Position numbers and translations under genes: made by a program
Source of the DNA: Leucobacter sp. CX169
GTDB lineage: Bacteria; Actinomycetota; Actinomycetes; Actinomycetales; Microbacteriaceae
NCBI RefSeq assembly: GCF_017161405.1
Contig: NZ_CP071051.1
Span: 1,426,001-1,490,000, forward strand
DNA length: 64,000 nt
Direction: 5' to 3'
Shown: piece after piece, positions 29,724 to 39,531 of the stretch
Position numbering within the stretch: the stretch's first letter is position 1
Layout of the letters: each line of letters opens with the position of its first letter
The notes under the pieces: generated by a model
Database searches by the model: none
What the model was told of the DNA's origin: nothing
Seen by the model: the letters and a program-made list of their open reading frames with translations, nothing else

Positions 29724-30509
29724 ATGGTCACAGTGCTGCGTTTCACCGACGTCTCCTTTATTCGCGACGGCAGAGCCATCCTCGACGGACTGAACTGGAC
29801 GGTGAATAGCGACGAACGTTGGGTCGTGCTGGGCCCGAATGGTGCAGGCAAGACGACCGCGCTCGGAATGGCGACCGCCCAGACCTTCCCCACGCGGGGC
29901 ACCGTCGACGTACTCGACGAGCGCCTCGGCAAGGTGGACGTGTTCGAGCTCCGCAACCGAATCGGCTTCGCCTCGTCGGCCCACGCGCGGCTCATCCCCG
30001 CAAATGAGTCGGTGCGTGATGTCGTCCTCACCGCCGCGTACTCGGTCTCGGGCCGCTGGAACGAGCAGTACGACAGCCTCGACCTGCGACAGGCCGAGCG
30101 CGTGTTGGCCGAGTGGGACCTGCTGCACCTCACCGATCGCACGTTCGGCACGCTCAGCGATGGCGAGCGCAAGCGCGCGATGATCGCGCGCGCCGTCATG
30201 ACCGACCCCGAGCTTCTGCTCCTCGACGAGCCGAGCGCCAGCCTCGACCTGGGGTCGCGCGAACGACTGATGCAAGCGTTGTCTGGCTTTGCCCAGTCGC
30301 CGAGTTCACCGGCCATGGTGATGGTGACTCACCACGTTGAGGAGATTCCGCCGGGCTTCACGCACGTGCTCATGCTTCGTGACGGGATCGTCACCGCGAA
30401 CGGCCCGCTGTCCGAAGCCCTCACCGCCGACACGCTTGAGGCGACATTCGGTCTGCCTTTTGCCCTGACGATGAGCAACGGTCGATACTCGGCCGTGGCG
30501 CGCGACTAA
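29724..30509 (+). CDS. ABC transporter ATP-binding protein, single domain
   Basis: A 261-residue ABC ATPase with Walker [14 protein letters not shown], a Q-loop region with no classical Gln ([11 protein letters not shown]), signature [14 protein letters not shown] and Walker [24 protein letters not shown] instead of LSGGQ resembles the YlmA/ModF-like group. There is no permease gene beside it, so its partner and substrate are unknown. A non-transport role is also possible. Confidence 0.8.
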   Translation: MVTVLRFTDVSFIRDGRAILDGLNWTVNSDERWVVLGPNGAGKTTALGMATAQTFPTRGTVDVLDERLGKVDVFELRNRIGFASSAHARLIPANESVRDVVLTAAYSVSGRWNEQYDSLDLRQAERVLAEWDLLHLTDRTFGTLSDGERKRAMIARAVMTDPELLLLDEPSASLDLGSRERLMQALSGFAQSPSSPAMVMVTHHVEEIPPGFTHVLMLRDGIVTANGPLSEALTADTLEATFGLPFALTMSNGRYSAVARD

Positions 30510-30510
30510 T

Positions 30511-30540
30511 TTGCTCGCGTAATCTGCTAAACTCTGTATT
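30511..30540 (+). promoter_or_regulatory. Candidate promoter of rpmE2
   Basis: TTGCTC at 30511-30516 and TGTATT at 30535-30540 with an 18-nt spacer, about 80 nt before the L31B gene. No clear Zur-type palindrome is seen. Confidence 0.4.
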
Positions 30541-30619
30541 TGGCGCCCGTGCGCTTCAAGACTTCCGTGCGCGCCGCGCACCTCAGCTCCATCACGCAGT
30601 CACAACTCGAAGGATCCCG

Positions 30620-30868
30620 ATGAAGACCGAAACTCACCCCGAATACAACGCGATCGTCTTCCGCGACCTCGCATCGGGCGCAACGTTCCTGACCCGCTCG
30701 ACCCTGGGCAGCAGCAAGACCATCGAGCTCGACGGCGAGACCTACCCGCTGATCGACGTCGAGATCTCCAGCGAGTCGCACCCGTTCTACACGGGCAAGC
30801 AGCGCATCATGGACTCGGCCGGCCGCATCGAGAAGTTCAACGAGCGTTTCAAAGGCTTCGGCGCCTAA
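30620..30868 (+). CDS. rpmE2: Ribosomal protein L31 type B
   Basis: An 82-residue L31 of the zinc-independent type: it has no CxxC pair and shows [12 protein letters not shown] at the N-terminus and [25 protein letters not shown] at the C-terminus. Type B forms usually replace the zinc-containing L31 when zinc is low, often under Zur control, but no Zur box is recognisable here. ATG with CGAAGGATCC upstream. Monocistronic, followed by a strong terminator. Confidence 0.96.
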   Translation: MKTETHPEYNAIVFRDLASGATFLTRSTLGSSKTIELDGETYPLIDVEISSESHPFYTGKQRIMDSAGRIEKFNERFKGFGA

Positions 30869-30883
30869 AGCCAGCAGGTTTCG

Positions 30884-30925
30884 CAAACGGGCGGTTCCCT
30901 TCGGGGGCCGCCCGTTTGTTGCTTT
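30884..30925 (+). terminator. Terminator after rpmE2
   Basis: CAAACGGGCGGTTCCC / GGGGGCCGCCCGTTTG stem with a short TTC loop, followed by TTGCTTT. Confidence 0.85.
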
Positions 30926-31001
30926 CGAGGCTCGGTACGACAGGGGAGAATCGCCAACCCCGCGGCGGCCAGGCGACGTCCGCCCGGCCGCCGACCTTCC
31001 C

Positions 31002-31700
31002 TTAACGAAGAGGCCAGCCGCCCTCGACCACCGCCGCTGGATCTTTCACCCGCCGCAGGTATTCCTGCAGCCCGGCCGCCTGCGTGGCGGCCCACGTCAC
31101 CTGCGCGTCGTGGAGCGCGGTGAGCTCTTCGGGGAGGTCCGCGGCATAGCGGGTAGCGATGGCTTGGAGCACCCGCCCCGCGGCAATTGCGTCCTCTCCC
31201 GCGTCGTGCGCAGCCTCGAGCGACACGCCGTAGTGCTCCGCGGCGGCCGTCAACGTACGCTTTCCCTTGCGGTATCGATCGACCTGCTTGTCGATCACGA
31301 GGGGATCAAGCACCGGGGCGAGGGCCGCCGGCCAGGCGACGCTGTGACGCGCGGCCTCGGCGCGCACCAGCGTGAGGTCAAACGGGGCGTTGTACGCGAC
31401 AATCGGGAAACCGCGTTCACCCATCGAGGCAAGCTGGGCCACGATCTGGGCGATTCCCACCGCTGCATCGGTGCCGTTGGCACGCGCGACCTCGGTCGTG
31501 ATGCCGTGGATTTCGGCCGCGCTCGCGGGAATATCTACTCCCGGGTCAAGCAGCCAGTCGTAGCGCTCAAGCACTTCGCCATTTGCACCCAAAAGCGCCA
31601 CCGTCGCGCTGACCACTCGGGAGTGCTCGGGAGAGATCCCGGTCGTCTCGGTGTCGAATACGGCCAATCGTTCGGCCCACAGGGGCAGCTTCGCGGTCAT
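31002..31700 (-). CDS. DnaQ-like 3'-5' exonuclease
   Basis: A 232-residue DEDDh exonuclease related to the epsilon subunit of DNA polymerase III. Exo I is VFDTETTGI, Exo II is VAYNAPFDLTLV and Exo III is EAAHDAGEDA with the H-D pair. The C-terminal 50 residues are extra. ATG 31700 has AAAGGA 5-6 nt before it; the open frame further upstream is discarded. It stands alone and may be a proofreading or repair nuclease. Which polymerase it serves is not evident. Confidence 0.88.
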   Translation of the reverse strand: MTAKLPLWAERLAVFDTETTGISPEHSRVVSATVALLGANGEVLERYDWLLDPGVDIPASAAEIHGITTEVARANGTDAAVGIAQIVAQLASMGERGFPIVAYNAPFDLTLVRAEAARHSVAWPAALAPVLDPLVIDKQVDRYRKGKRTLTAAAEHYGVSLEAAHDAGEDAIAAGRVLQAIATRYAADLPEELTALHDAQVTWAATQAAGLQEYLRRVKDPAAVVEGGWPLR

Positions 31701-31796
31701 CGCGTTCCTTTCAACATACTTCGATGCTATCCGGCACCGCCCACAGCACCGGGGCGCCCACAGCCGCGGCGCGACGCTCCTCGATAGAATCGGCGA

Positions 31797-32693
31797 GTGA
31801 GTAGCCCCCGCGAGATTGAGATCGACGTCCTCGGCGCCCCCACCTTCGCTTGGGAGTATGGCGAACCAGCGGGGGAACCGCTCGTGCTCGTGCACGGTTT
31901 CCGCGGCGATCATCACGGGCTCCAGGGGATCGCCGAGCGCCTGCGGGGCGCGCGCGTCATCGTCCCCGACCTTCCCGGTTTCGGGCGCAGCCCAGCGCTT
32001 CCCGGACGCGAGCACACGCTCGAGACCTACGCGGAGTGGCTACGCGCGTTCTCTGACGCAGTCGCGCCTGAGGGAAGTTCGGTACTGGGCCACTCCTTCG
32101 GGTCGCTCGTCGTGTCCGCCGCAGTCGCGAGCGGCCTCGCCCCGCGCCGGCTCATCCTGATCAACCCAATTTCTACGCCGGCCCTCGAGGGGCCACGCAG
32201 GATCCTCACCCAGGGCGCGATCGCGTACTACCGGCTCGGCGACGCGCTTCCCGAGCGCGCGGGGCATGCCCTCCTCGCCAACCGCCTGATGGTCCGTGTG
32301 ATGAGCGAAACCATGGCGAAGACCCGAGATCCCGAGCTGCGCAACTGGATTCACGAGCAGCACAATCAGTATTTCAGCGAGTTTTCTGACAAGCGCACGC
32401 TGCTCGAGGCCTTTCGCGCCTCCGTCTCGCATACGGTCGGCGAGTTTTCCGACGCATTCACCATGCCCACGTTGCTCATCACGGGTGACCGGGACGATCT
32501 CACCCCACTTCGCGCGCAGCTCGAGCTGCAACGACGGGTCCCCGGGGCTGAGCTCAAGATCTCTCCCGGAGTCGGACACCTCGTCCATTACGAGGCAGTA
32601 GGAGACGCAGCGGAGTGGGTCACGGAATTCATGGCTCAGGCGGATCCTGCCCAGCCCGATGCTGCAACTGAGACGCACGAGGCCGCTGTATGA
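31797..32693 (+). CDS. Alpha/beta hydrolase
   Basis: A 298-residue alpha/beta hydrolase. It shows the oxyanion HGFRGDHHG, DLPGFGRSP, the nucleophile elbow LGHSFGSLV (Ser near 96), an acid in ITGDRDDLT and the catalytic His in GVGHLVHYE. No signal peptide, so cytosolic. GTG start. Its TGA overlaps the ATG of the SpoU methyltransferase gene, so they are co-translated. Substrate unknown. Confidence 0.88.
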   Translation: MSSPREIEIDVLGAPTFAWEYGEPAGEPLVLVHGFRGDHHGLQGIAERLRGARVIVPDLPGFGRSPALPGREHTLETYAEWLRAFSDAVAPEGSSVLGHSFGSLVVSAAVASGLAPRRLILINPISTPALEGPRRILTQGAIAYYRLGDALPERAGHALLANRLMVRVMSETMAKTRDPELRNWIHEQHNQYFSEFSDKRTLLEAFRASVSHTVGEFSDAFTMPTLLITGDRDDLTPLRAQLELQRRVPGAELKISPGVGHLVHYEAVGDAAEWVTEFMAQADPAQPDAATETHEAAV

Positions 32694-33514
32694 GAATCGA
32701 GCGCATCGCCGACCTGCACCGCCCAGAGCTGGCCGACTACACGAGCCTCACCGACGTCAAGCTGCGCCGCGTGCGCGAACCCGCGGAGGGCCTGTACCTC
32801 GCGGAGTCGCCGAAGGTCATTGAGCGGGCGCTCAGGGCGGGGCACCAGCCGAGGTCGCTCCTCCTGCTCGAAGAGTGGATTCCGCAGGTCGCACCCTTGC
32901 TCGAGGCGTTCCCCGATGTCCCGGTGTTCGTAGGGGAGTCCGCGCAGCTCGAGGAGCTCACCGGGTTTCATATGCACCGCGGGGCGCTCGCCTCGATGCA
33001 CCGTCCAGACGAGCGTTCAGTGGCGGATCTTCTCGCCTCGTCTCGGCGCGTGGTGATTCTCGAGGACCTCGTCGATCACACCAATGTTGGCGCGATTTTT
33101 CGCTCCGTCGCTGCCCTGGGCGCGGACGCCGTGCTGCTCAGCCCGCGCTGCGCCGATCCGCTGTATCGCCGGTCCATTCGCGTCTCGATGGGCGCGGTGC
33201 TGCAGGTGCCGTGGGCGCGCCTGCCCTTGTGGAACGAGGCGAGTCCGCTGCTACGAGACGCTGGATACACGGTCGCGGCGCTTGCCTTGAGCGATGACGC
33301 CGTGGACCTCGCCGATTTTGTGAACGACAGCCCTGAGCGACTTGCGCTGCTCTTTGGCACCGAGGGGCAGGGGCTCAGCCCGCGCGCGCTCGCGGCCGCG
33401 GACACGGTCGTGACGATCCCGATGGCACACGGCGTCGATTCGTTGAACGTCGCGACCGCCGCGGCAGTCGTGCTCTGGGGCGTGCAGGCGGGTGCACGAA
33501 ACCGGCACCGGTGA
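32690..33514 (+). CDS. SpoU (TrmH/SPOUT) family RNA methyltransferase
   Basis: A 274-residue SPOUT methyltransferase. The N-terminal substrate-binding domain (about 1-95) is followed by the SpoU domain with motif 1 LEDLVDHTNVGAIFRSVAALG, motif 2 ALLFGTEGQGLSP and motif 3 IPMAHGVDSLNVATAAAVVLW. It would use S-adenosylmethionine to 2'-O-methylate rRNA or tRNA. Coupled to the upstream hydrolase by an ATGA overlap. The target base is unknown. Confidence 0.93.
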   Translation: MRIERIADLHRPELADYTSLTDVKLRRVREPAEGLYLAESPKVIERALRAGHQPRSLLLLEEWIPQVAPLLEAFPDVPVFVGESAQLEELTGFHMHRGALASMHRPDERSVADLLASSRRVVILEDLVDHTNVGAIFRSVAALGADAVLLSPRCADPLYRRSIRVSMGAVLQVPWARLPLWNEASPLLRDAGYTVAALALSDDAVDLADFVNDSPERLALLFGTEGQGLSPRALAAADTVVTIPMAHGVDSLNVATAAAVVLWGVQAGARNRHR

Positions 33515-33534
33515 CTCTCGTCCCCGGCGCCGGT
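33501..33534. terminator. Possible hairpin between SpoU and the ABC importer genes
   Basis: ACCGGCACCGG and CCGGCGCCGGT form a 10 of 11 bp stem spanning the stop of the SpoU gene; no T-run is present, so termination is uncertain. Confidence 0.3.
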
Positions 33535-33567
33535 CCACAGCGCACCGCGGCGAATGCCGCGAGCTGA

Positions 33568-34455
33568 CTACGGAGTCAGGGTGTCAACCCACTCGCGGTT
33601 CTCGCTGATCCAGGTCGCAACGATCTCGCCGTAGTTGTCGGTATCAGCCTCGTTGAACATGGCGTTCTCGAGCGAGAAGAGTAGCTCCGAGTCCATGGTG
33701 AAGCCTTCCAACCACCCCGCCACCTCCGGGTGGTCGGCCGAGAAGGCGCTGCTGCCGAAGATGTTCAGCTCCTCAGCGTCGCCGAGTGCACCCTTCGGGT
33801 CTTCGAGGTCACGCATCGGGAACGCGTCGTAGGCCCAGTGCGGGCGCCACAGTGTCACGACAATGTCCTCGTTGTTCTTCGTCGCGGCCTTGAGCTCGCT
33901 CAGCATGGCCGGCGTCGACGAAGTGACGTACTCCATATCCTCGAGGCCGTACTGAGGAATAACCGATTCCTGCGTCGCGGTCGTGAGGCCCGCACCCGGT
34001 TCGATCCCCACGATCCGGTTGCCGAACGTCTTCGCGTTGGCAGCGAGCTCCTCGAGCGAGGTGATCGGGGAGTCCTCGTTCACCGCGATCGTGAGCGCGG
34101 CTTCGTCGTTCCAGACGCCGATCTTCTCGATGTCATCGCCGTACCGCTCGAGATAGTCTGCGTGGGTGAGCGGCAGCCAGACGTCCATCGTGACGTCGTA
34201 GTCGCCGGTTGAGAGGCCCTCGAAGACGGGGGCAGCATCGGCGTACTCAAGCTCGACGGGAATGCCTTTCTCCTCAAGCACCGCCTTCCACAACTCACTG
34301 ACGGCGACGCCCTCGTCCCAGCCGTTGAAGACGGCGATCTTGATGGGCTCAGCCTGGTCTTGGGCTCCGGTGGGCGCAGCCGCCGCACAACCGGTCATCG
34401 CCAGCGCGCCGATGGCGCCAATCGCGGCAAACTTCGTGAACTTCGTGATTTTCAT
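33568..34455 (-). CDS. Glycine betaine/proline-type ABC transporter substrate-binding lipoprotein
   Basis: A 295-residue OpuAC/ProX-type binding protein. It has a lipoprotein signal with lipobox near residues 19-23 (LAMTGC), so it should be anchored on the outer face of the membrane. The mature domain has the family's aromatic-rich segments (VTMDVWLPLTHADY, VTLWRPHWAYDAF), which bind quaternary amines by cation-pi contacts. It is the last gene of a -strand proV-proW-proX-like operon, 22 nt after the permease gene. Confidence 0.92.
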   Translation of the reverse strand: MKITKFTKFAAIGAIGALAMTGCAAAAPTGAQDQAEPIKIAVFNGWDEGVAVSELWKAVLEEKGIPVELEYADAAPVFEGLSTGDYDVTMDVWLPLTHADYLERYGDDIEKIGVWNDEAALTIAVNEDSPITSLEELAANAKTFGNRIVGIEPGAGLTTATQESVIPQYGLEDMEYVTSSTPAMLSELKAATKNNEDIVVTLWRPHWAYDAFPMRDLEDPKGALGDAEELNIFGSSAFSADHPEVAGWLEGFTMDSELLFSLENAMFNEADTDNYGEIVATWISENREWVDTLTP

Positions 34456-34477
34456 TCTGTTCCTTTCAGTGTGGATT

Positions 34478-35374
34478 TCAGGCTGTGGTGGTCGTGGCTA
34501 CTGCGTTCGCAGCGGGCGGCTTGACTGGCGCACGTCGGCTGATGTTGCCGACTCGATCGCCCAGCGACGCCGTCATGCGATCAAGGACTATGGCCAAGAT
34601 CACGACGGAGAGTCCGGCTTCAAAGCCCAGCCCGACGTTCAGGCTCGTGAGGCTGCGCACGATATCTCCGCCCAGGCCGCCCGCACCGACCATGCCGGCG
34701 ATGACGACCATCGACAGCGCAAGCATGATGACCTGGTTGATCCCCGCCATGATGCTGGGCAACGCCAGTGGGAACTGAATCTGGCGCAGGATCCTGCCAG
34801 AACTCGCGCCGAACGCCGTGCCAGCTTCGACGACCTCACGGTCGACCCCTCGAATGCCGAGCTCGGTGAATCGAACGCCGGGCGCCATCGCGAACAGAAC
34901 CGTCGCCACGATGCCGGGGACCACGCCGACTCGGAAGAGGATGAGCGCGGGGATGAGGTACACAAATGCCGGCATGGTCTGCAGAAAGTCCAGGATCGGC
35001 CGGATGATGCGAGAGGCGACGTCGTTTCGGGCAGCCAGAATGCCGAGCGGCACGCTGATCAGCACGGCTATGCCGCTTGCGACCAGTACGAGGGCGAGCG
35101 TTGCCATCGCGTTCTCCCACTGCCCGACGCCCACAATAAGCGCGAAGCTCAGGGCGGTGCCGAGCGCGAACTTCCATCCCCTGAGGAAGAAGGCCAACGC
35201 GACGAGCACGAGCAAGACTGCCCAGAACGGCGGATTCAGGAGCACCCACGCGACGGCATCGTAGATGCCCAGGAATATCGTGCGCAGCAGTGTGAAGAAT
35301 GGCTGAGCGAAGTCGATGACGGCATCGATCGCGGTCTCTGCCCAGGTACCGAGCGGAATTCGGAAGTCATTCAT
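34478..35374 (-). CDS. Glycine betaine/proline-type ABC transporter permease
   Basis: A 298-residue permease of the ProW/OpuAB type with about six to seven transmembrane helices and the EAA loop VEAGTAFGASSGRILRQIQFP, which contacts the ATPase. ILDFLQTMPAFVYLIPALILF is typical of this family. ATG overlaps the stop of the ATPase gene. It probably carries compatible solutes for osmoprotection. Confidence 0.93.
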   Translation of the reverse strand: MNDFRIPLGTWAETAIDAVIDFAQPFFTLLRTIFLGIYDAVAWVLLNPPFWAVLLVLVALAFFLRGWKFALGTALSFALIVGVGQWENAMATLALVLVASGIAVLISVPLGILAARNDVASRIIRPILDFLQTMPAFVYLIPALILFRVGVVPGIVATVLFAMAPGVRFTELGIRGVDREVVEAGTAFGASSGRILRQIQFPLALPSIMAGINQVIMLALSMVVIAGMVGAGGLGGDIVRSLTSLNVGLGFEAGLSVVILAIVLDRMTASLGDRVGNISRRAPVKPPAANAVATTTTA

Positions 35375-36747
35375 CGTGCGTCTCCCTCGAGCGGCGTCAG
35401 CATCTGCGCTTCGGTTTCTCGCAGTGTCTCGGTGATGATGGCAGGCGAGATCGTCGCCGCGGGTTCGACGATGTCGATTTCGCTCGTGTGCGTGGATACG
35501 TTCGCGAGGGAGGCGAGCAACGTGACGCGGGGGATCACCCCGACGAAACGTCCGTCCTCGTCAACAACGGCGACCGGCAGCGAATTCTCGGCCGCAAGCT
35601 CAAACAGTTCTGCGAGGAAGTCGCCGGGGCTGACGACCGCTGGCGCCTTTCGAACGAGCCGCATGTGGCCGGCCTCGCCCTCGCGCACCTGCCGCAGCAT
35701 GTCGCTATCGCGAACGACGCCGACGAGCCGGCGCCCGCTCGTGACGAAGCACGCTGAGGTCTGGAGGTCGCGCATAATTCGAAGCGCGGCCCGTGGGCCG
35801 GCAGTCGCGGGCACCACGGCGCGAGGCGGTTCCATCACGTCCCCAGCGGTCAGCACGCGTGCGCGATCGACGTCCTGCACAAACTGAGCAACGTAGTCGT
35901 TGGCAGGATCGGTCAGAATATCGTTCGGAGTTCCCACTTGCACAATGCGTCCGTCGCGCATGACTGCGATGCGATCACCGAGAAACATTGCCTCGTTGAG
36001 GTCGTGGGTGATGAAGATAATCGTCTTTCCCAGCTCCTGCTGCAGTTCGACGAGCTGCTCTTGCATTTCGCGGCGAATGAGCGGGTCAAGCGCGGAGAAC
36101 GCCTCGTCCATCAGCAGGATGTCGGTGTCGGCGGTGAGGGCCCGCGCGAGGCCAACGCGCTGACGCATTCCACCGGACAGTTCGCCGGGGAGGTGATCTT
36201 CCCAACCGGACAGGCCCACGCGCTCAATGACGCGACGCGCACGATCGTGGCGCTCGGCGAGCGCCACCCCTTGCACCTCGAGGGCGTATGCGGCGTTGTC
36301 GAGGACCGTGCGGTGGGGGAGCAGGGCGAAGTGTTGAAAGACCATCGAGACGCGCTGCTGGCGGAGTTCCCGCAGCTCGCGGGCGCCGAGGCCGACAACC
36401 TCGGTTCCGAACACTCGAATGGAACCAGCGCTCGATTCATTCAGCCCGTTCAGCGTTCGAATGAGGGTGGATTTCCCTGATCCGCTCAGACCCATCACGA
36501 CGAATATCTCGCCCGGTTTGACGGAGAACGATGCGTCGATGACCGCGGCAGTACCGAGAGCGCCGAGATCCTCTCGGGCGACACCGGTGCGCAGGCGCCG
36601 GACCGCTTCCTTCGGGCGCTTCCCGAAGACTTTGAAGAGTCCGGTGACTGCTACGGCCGGAATCGGTTGACCGAGCTCATCGATTGGAGTGGGTGGTGCA
36701 GAAATGGCGGTACTTGTGCCCGCCTGGGCATGGGTATCCAGGGTCAC
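35371..36747 (-). CDS. Glycine betaine/proline-type ABC transporter ATPase with CBS domains
   Basis: A 458-residue ProV/OpuAA-type ATPase. Walker A GLSGSGKSTLIR is near residue 93, Q-loop MVFQHFALLPHRT, signature ELSGGMRQRVGLARAL, Walker B LLMDEAFSALDPLIR, and a C-terminal pair of CBS domains (about 310-440), the ionic-strength sensor of OpuA-type importers. GTG start at 36747 with AAGGAAAAC upstream. First gene of the operon. Confidence 0.94.
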   Translation of the reverse strand: MTLDTHAQAGTSTAISAPPTPIDELGQPIPAVAVTGLFKVFGKRPKEAVRRLRTGVAREDLGALGTAAVIDASFSVKPGEIFVVMGLSGSGKSTLIRTLNGLNESSAGSIRVFGTEVVGLGARELRELRQQRVSMVFQHFALLPHRTVLDNAAYALEVQGVALAERHDRARRVIERVGLSGWEDHLPGELSGGMRQRVGLARALTADTDILLMDEAFSALDPLIRREMQEQLVELQQELGKTIIFITHDLNEAMFLGDRIAVMRDGRIVQVGTPNDILTDPANDYVAQFVQDVDRARVLTAGDVMEPPRAVVPATAGPRAALRIMRDLQTSACFVTSGRRLVGVVRDSDMLRQVREGEAGHMRLVRKAPAVVSPGDFLAELFELAAENSLPVAVVDEDGRFVGVIPRVTLLASLANVSTHTSEIDIVEPAATISPAIITETLRETEAQMLTPLEGDAR

Positions 36748-37200
36748 GTGTTTTCCTTAGCAAGAACGCCAAACGAGGCCTTGCTGCAGTGTTTCGCCCG
36801 GGGAGCAACGGGAACTCGCTGTGCGGGTCATCCGGGATGCACGGATCTCGCGCATGGTCATCCGGATTCCACTTGCACGGCAGAACCGGCTATGGGAGCT
36901 GGTTCGTCCATTGCGCCCATACGACGCGTTCCGATGTCAACATCGGCGCAGTGTCGCGGACTGGTGGTGTGGCGGTGAAGCCACGCCCCACGCTAACAAC
37001 TGGCCTGTCGGGGAGCAAAGTGAGAACTCCGGATTTCCGCGGAATTTTCGGAGAGACGACGCTCCGATCAGGGGTTTTCTGCGTAGCCAAATCGTTACCT
37101 GGGTGGTTCGGAGCGAGCTCCAAGTCCGCACTCAGGGCGAGAACATGCGCCAGCGCTACGCTCGAAACTCGATGACCACAGAACCTGAAGGGTGCCCCGA
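36748..37200. other. 453-bp non-coding region between the importer and PAP2 genes
   Basis: Both flanking genes point outward, so this should hold two promoters, but I cannot place convincing -35/-10 pairs. It contains a 10-bp palindrome TTCCGCGGAA at 37035-37044 and a small CGGAG/CTCCG hairpin at 37049-37066. Open frames here have no protein-like composition. Confidence 0.5.
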
Positions 37201-38025
37201 GTGAGCACAACGCTGGCGCCTTCGAGCAGCCGACGAGTTCGCGTACGCGCGTTCGCCGTCGCGTTGGTTGCCGGCATCGGGGGAGCGGGCGCGTACGTGC
37301 TCGCGGTGCAGAGCACGATCGGCCAGGCAGCCGAGGCGAGCGCGCTCGGCGCCGCAACGTTCTCGACCGACCCGCCTGCGCCGCTGAACCTCGTGTCAGC
37401 GCCGGCAGCGCTGGTTGCGCTCATCCTCGTCGGTGGAGTCGCGCTGGCGGCACATGGCATGCGTCGCGCGGCACTCGCCACCCTTGCGCCGGGTGCGGCG
37501 ATCCTCGCATCCCAGATCCTGAAGCTGCGCGTTCTCGACCGACCCGGCCTGTTTGAGCTCGACGCTCCGAATACATTCCCCAGCGGGCACATGACCGTTT
37601 TCGCGGCACTGCTCGGCGGGCTCATTCTCGCCGTGCCGACCCGCCTTCGGGGCCTAGTAGCCGTAATCGGGGCGTTCGTACTCTCAGCCGCCTCGTGGCA
37701 GTTGCTGGCCTATGGCTGGCACCGACCCAGCGATATTATCGGCGCACTCGCGCTGACAATCGCAGTGTTCGCCGTGGCAACGCTTCTCGCGCCCCGAGCG
37801 GCAGCCACCCGGCCGGCTTCTGGAGTCGCCAGCCTGTTCCTGGTCACGTTTGGCGGTCTCGCACTGCTGGGCGGTCTGCTCCTCGTCGGCATTGCCTTGT
37901 TTGTGACGCCATCAGGGCTCGAGCGTTCGCAATTGCTGCTGCTCGCGGGCGAGGTTGCTGGGGCCGGCGGCTCCCTCCTGGTGGCACGTTCCTTCCTCAT
38001 GCTGGGACGCACAGCCGTAAGCTAG
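37201..38025 (+). CDS. PAP2 superfamily membrane phosphatase
   Basis: A 274-residue integral membrane phosphatase with about seven transmembrane helices. The PAP2 signature is complete: KLRVLDRPG (motif 1, K and RP), FPSGHM (motif 2) and [11 protein letters not shown] (motif 3, R/H and D). Relatives dephosphorylate lipid phosphates or undecaprenyl pyrophosphate. An in-frame GTG lies at 37192, but GTG 37201 has GAAGGG at an 8-nt spacing and gives MSTTLAPSS. It ends 5 bp before the UvrA-like start. Confidence 0.88.
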   Translation: MSTTLAPSSSRRVRVRAFAVALVAGIGGAGAYVLAVQSTIGQAAEASALGAATFSTDPPAPLNLVSAPAALVALILVGGVALAAHGMRRAALATLAPGAAILASQILKLRVLDRPGLFELDAPNTFPSGHMTVFAALLGGLILAVPTRLRGLVAVIGAFVLSAASWQLLAYGWHRPSDIIGALALTIAVFAVATLLAPRAAATRPASGVASLFLVTFGGLALLGGLLLVGIALFVTPSGLERSQLLLLAGEVAGAGGSLLVARSFLMLGRTAVS

Positions 38026-38338
38026 CCACTATGGCTACCACCGGCGCAGGCACCCCCGATTCCTCCCACGCAGCTGATCGGCACGACCTCATTCGGGTCG
38101 TCGGTGCACGGACGAACAACCTCAAAAACGTGAGCGTCCAGATCCCGAAGCGCCGGCTGACGGTGTTTACCGGAGTCTCTGGCTCGGGCAAGAGTTCGCT
38201 GGTGTTCGGAACCATCGCGGCGGAGTCTCAGCGCATGATCAACGAGACGTATAGCGCGTTCGTGCAAGGGGGTCTGATGCAGGAACTGGTGACATCAAAC
38301 ATGGCTAGCCGAGAGGGCTGGCCTGGAAGGATGTCATC

Positions 38339-38632
38339 ATGCCCAAGCCGTTCCCCAAGGAGTTCCGCGACGACGTCGTCCGGGTCGCGCAGAACCGCGA
38401 CCCAGACGTCTCCCTCGCGCAGATCGCGAAGGACTTCGGCGTCCATGTCGGAACTCTCGACAAGTGGATGCGTCAAGCCCGCATCGAAGCCGGCGAACAG
38501 CCGGGTGAGACGAAGCAGGATTCCGCCGAGCTGCGCGAGCTCCGTAAGCGCAATCGCCTCCTCGAGCAGGAGGTCGAGGTGCTGCGTCGCGCGACCGCGT
38601 ATCTGTCCCAGGCTCATCTGCCGGGAAAATGA
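38339..38632 (+). CDS. IS3-family transposase OrfA
   Basis: A 97-residue OrfA with an N-terminal helix-turn-helix ([14 protein letters not shown], then [23 protein letters not shown]) for binding the IS ends, and a leucine-zipper-like C-terminal helix ([20 protein letters not shown]). The last codons contain the heptamer GGGAAAA (38623-38629, in phase G GGA AAA) directly before the TGA, which is a canonical -1 slippage site. The orfB frame takes over at the next codon, so an OrfAB fusion transposase is likely. Confidence 0.92.
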   Translation: MPKPFPKEFRDDVVRVAQNRDPDVSLAQIAKDFGVHVGTLDKWMRQARIEAGEQPGETKQDSAELRELRKRNRLLEQEVEVLRRATAYLSQAHLPGK

Positions 38633-39531
38633 TGTACCCGCTCGTGAGCGAGCTCGCCGCCGACGGAATCCCTGTCGTGGTGTCGTGCCGGGTCTTGAAG
38701 CTCGCTCGCCAGCCCTACTACCGCTGGCTACGTGATCCTGTGACAAGCCGGGAGCTCGAGGAGGCGTATCGGGCGAACGCGCTGTTCGACGCGCACCGCG
38801 ACGACCCGGAGTTCGGGTATCGGCTCCTCGCCGACGAGGCCCGCGAGGAGGGCCAGGCGATGTCGGATCGGACCGCGTGGCGGATCGCATCATCGAATGG
38901 CTGGTGGAGTGTGTTCGGGAAGAAGCGGAGCAAGAACGGCAAGAAGTCTGGCCCCGCCGTTCACGACGATCTCTGCGTCGTCATCGACGAGCACGGGCGT
39001 GAGCGTCACCGGTTCGTGGCGTCCCGGCCGAACCAGCTCTGGCTGACCGACATTACGGAACACAAAACGAGCGAAGGTCGGCTCTATCTTTGCGCGGTCA
39101 AAGACGCCTTCAGCGGTCGGATCGTGGGTTACTCGATCGACTCGAGAATGAAGGCATCACTCGCGGTCCGAGCTGTCCGCAACGCCGTCCGGATGCGCGG
39201 AAACGTGAACGGCTGTATCGTCCATTCAGACAGAGGATCGCAATTCCGAAGCAGGAAACTGCGCCGCGAACTTGCCGTCCATAATCTCGTCGGATCGATG
39301 GGCAGAGTCGCTTCCTGCGGCGACAACGCGGCAATGGAATCGTTCTTCAGCCTGCTGCAGAAAAACGTCCTGAACCGACGTTCCTGGGCCACGCGCGAAC
39401 AGCTACGCATCGCGATCGTGACCTGGATCGAGCGGACCTATCACCGCAGGCGTCGCCAGGTCCGTCTGGGCCGTTTGACGCCGATCGAGTTCGAGACCAT
39501 CATGAACAACGACCTGGCCCTCGCGGCCTAA
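38629..39531 (+). CDS. IS3-family transposase OrfB (DDE integrase domain)
   Basis: A 300-residue OrfB with an rve integrase core. The catalytic triad is visible: Asp in [10 protein letters not shown], Asp in [12 protein letters not shown] and Glu in [16 protein letters not shown], followed by the Lys/Arg region. An HTH_21-type segment precedes it ([17 protein letters not shown]). ATG 38629 overlaps the orfA TGA (ATGA), so it can be made alone or as a -1 frameshift product with OrfA. It is full length, so the element may be active. Confidence 0.93.
   Translation: MMYPLVSELAADGIPVVVSCRVLKLARQPYYRWLRDPVTSRELEEAYRANALFDAHRDDPEFGYRLLADEAREEGQAMSDRTAWRIASSNGWWSVFGKKRSKNGKKSGPAVHDDLCVVIDEHGRERHRFVASRPNQLWLTDITEHKTSEGRLYLCAVKDAFSGRIVGYSIDSRMKASLAVRAVRNAVRMRGNVNGCIVHSDRGSQFRSRKLRRELAVHNLVGSMGRVASCGDNAAMESFFSLLQKNVLNRRSWATREQLRIAIVTWIERTYHRRRRQVRLGRLTPIEFETIMNNDLALAA

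Noticed and set aside
36821-37204. Possible 127-residue gene between the importer operon and PAP2
   Set aside because: No family-like features, atypical composition, no ribosome-binding site, and it would overlap the PAP2 start.
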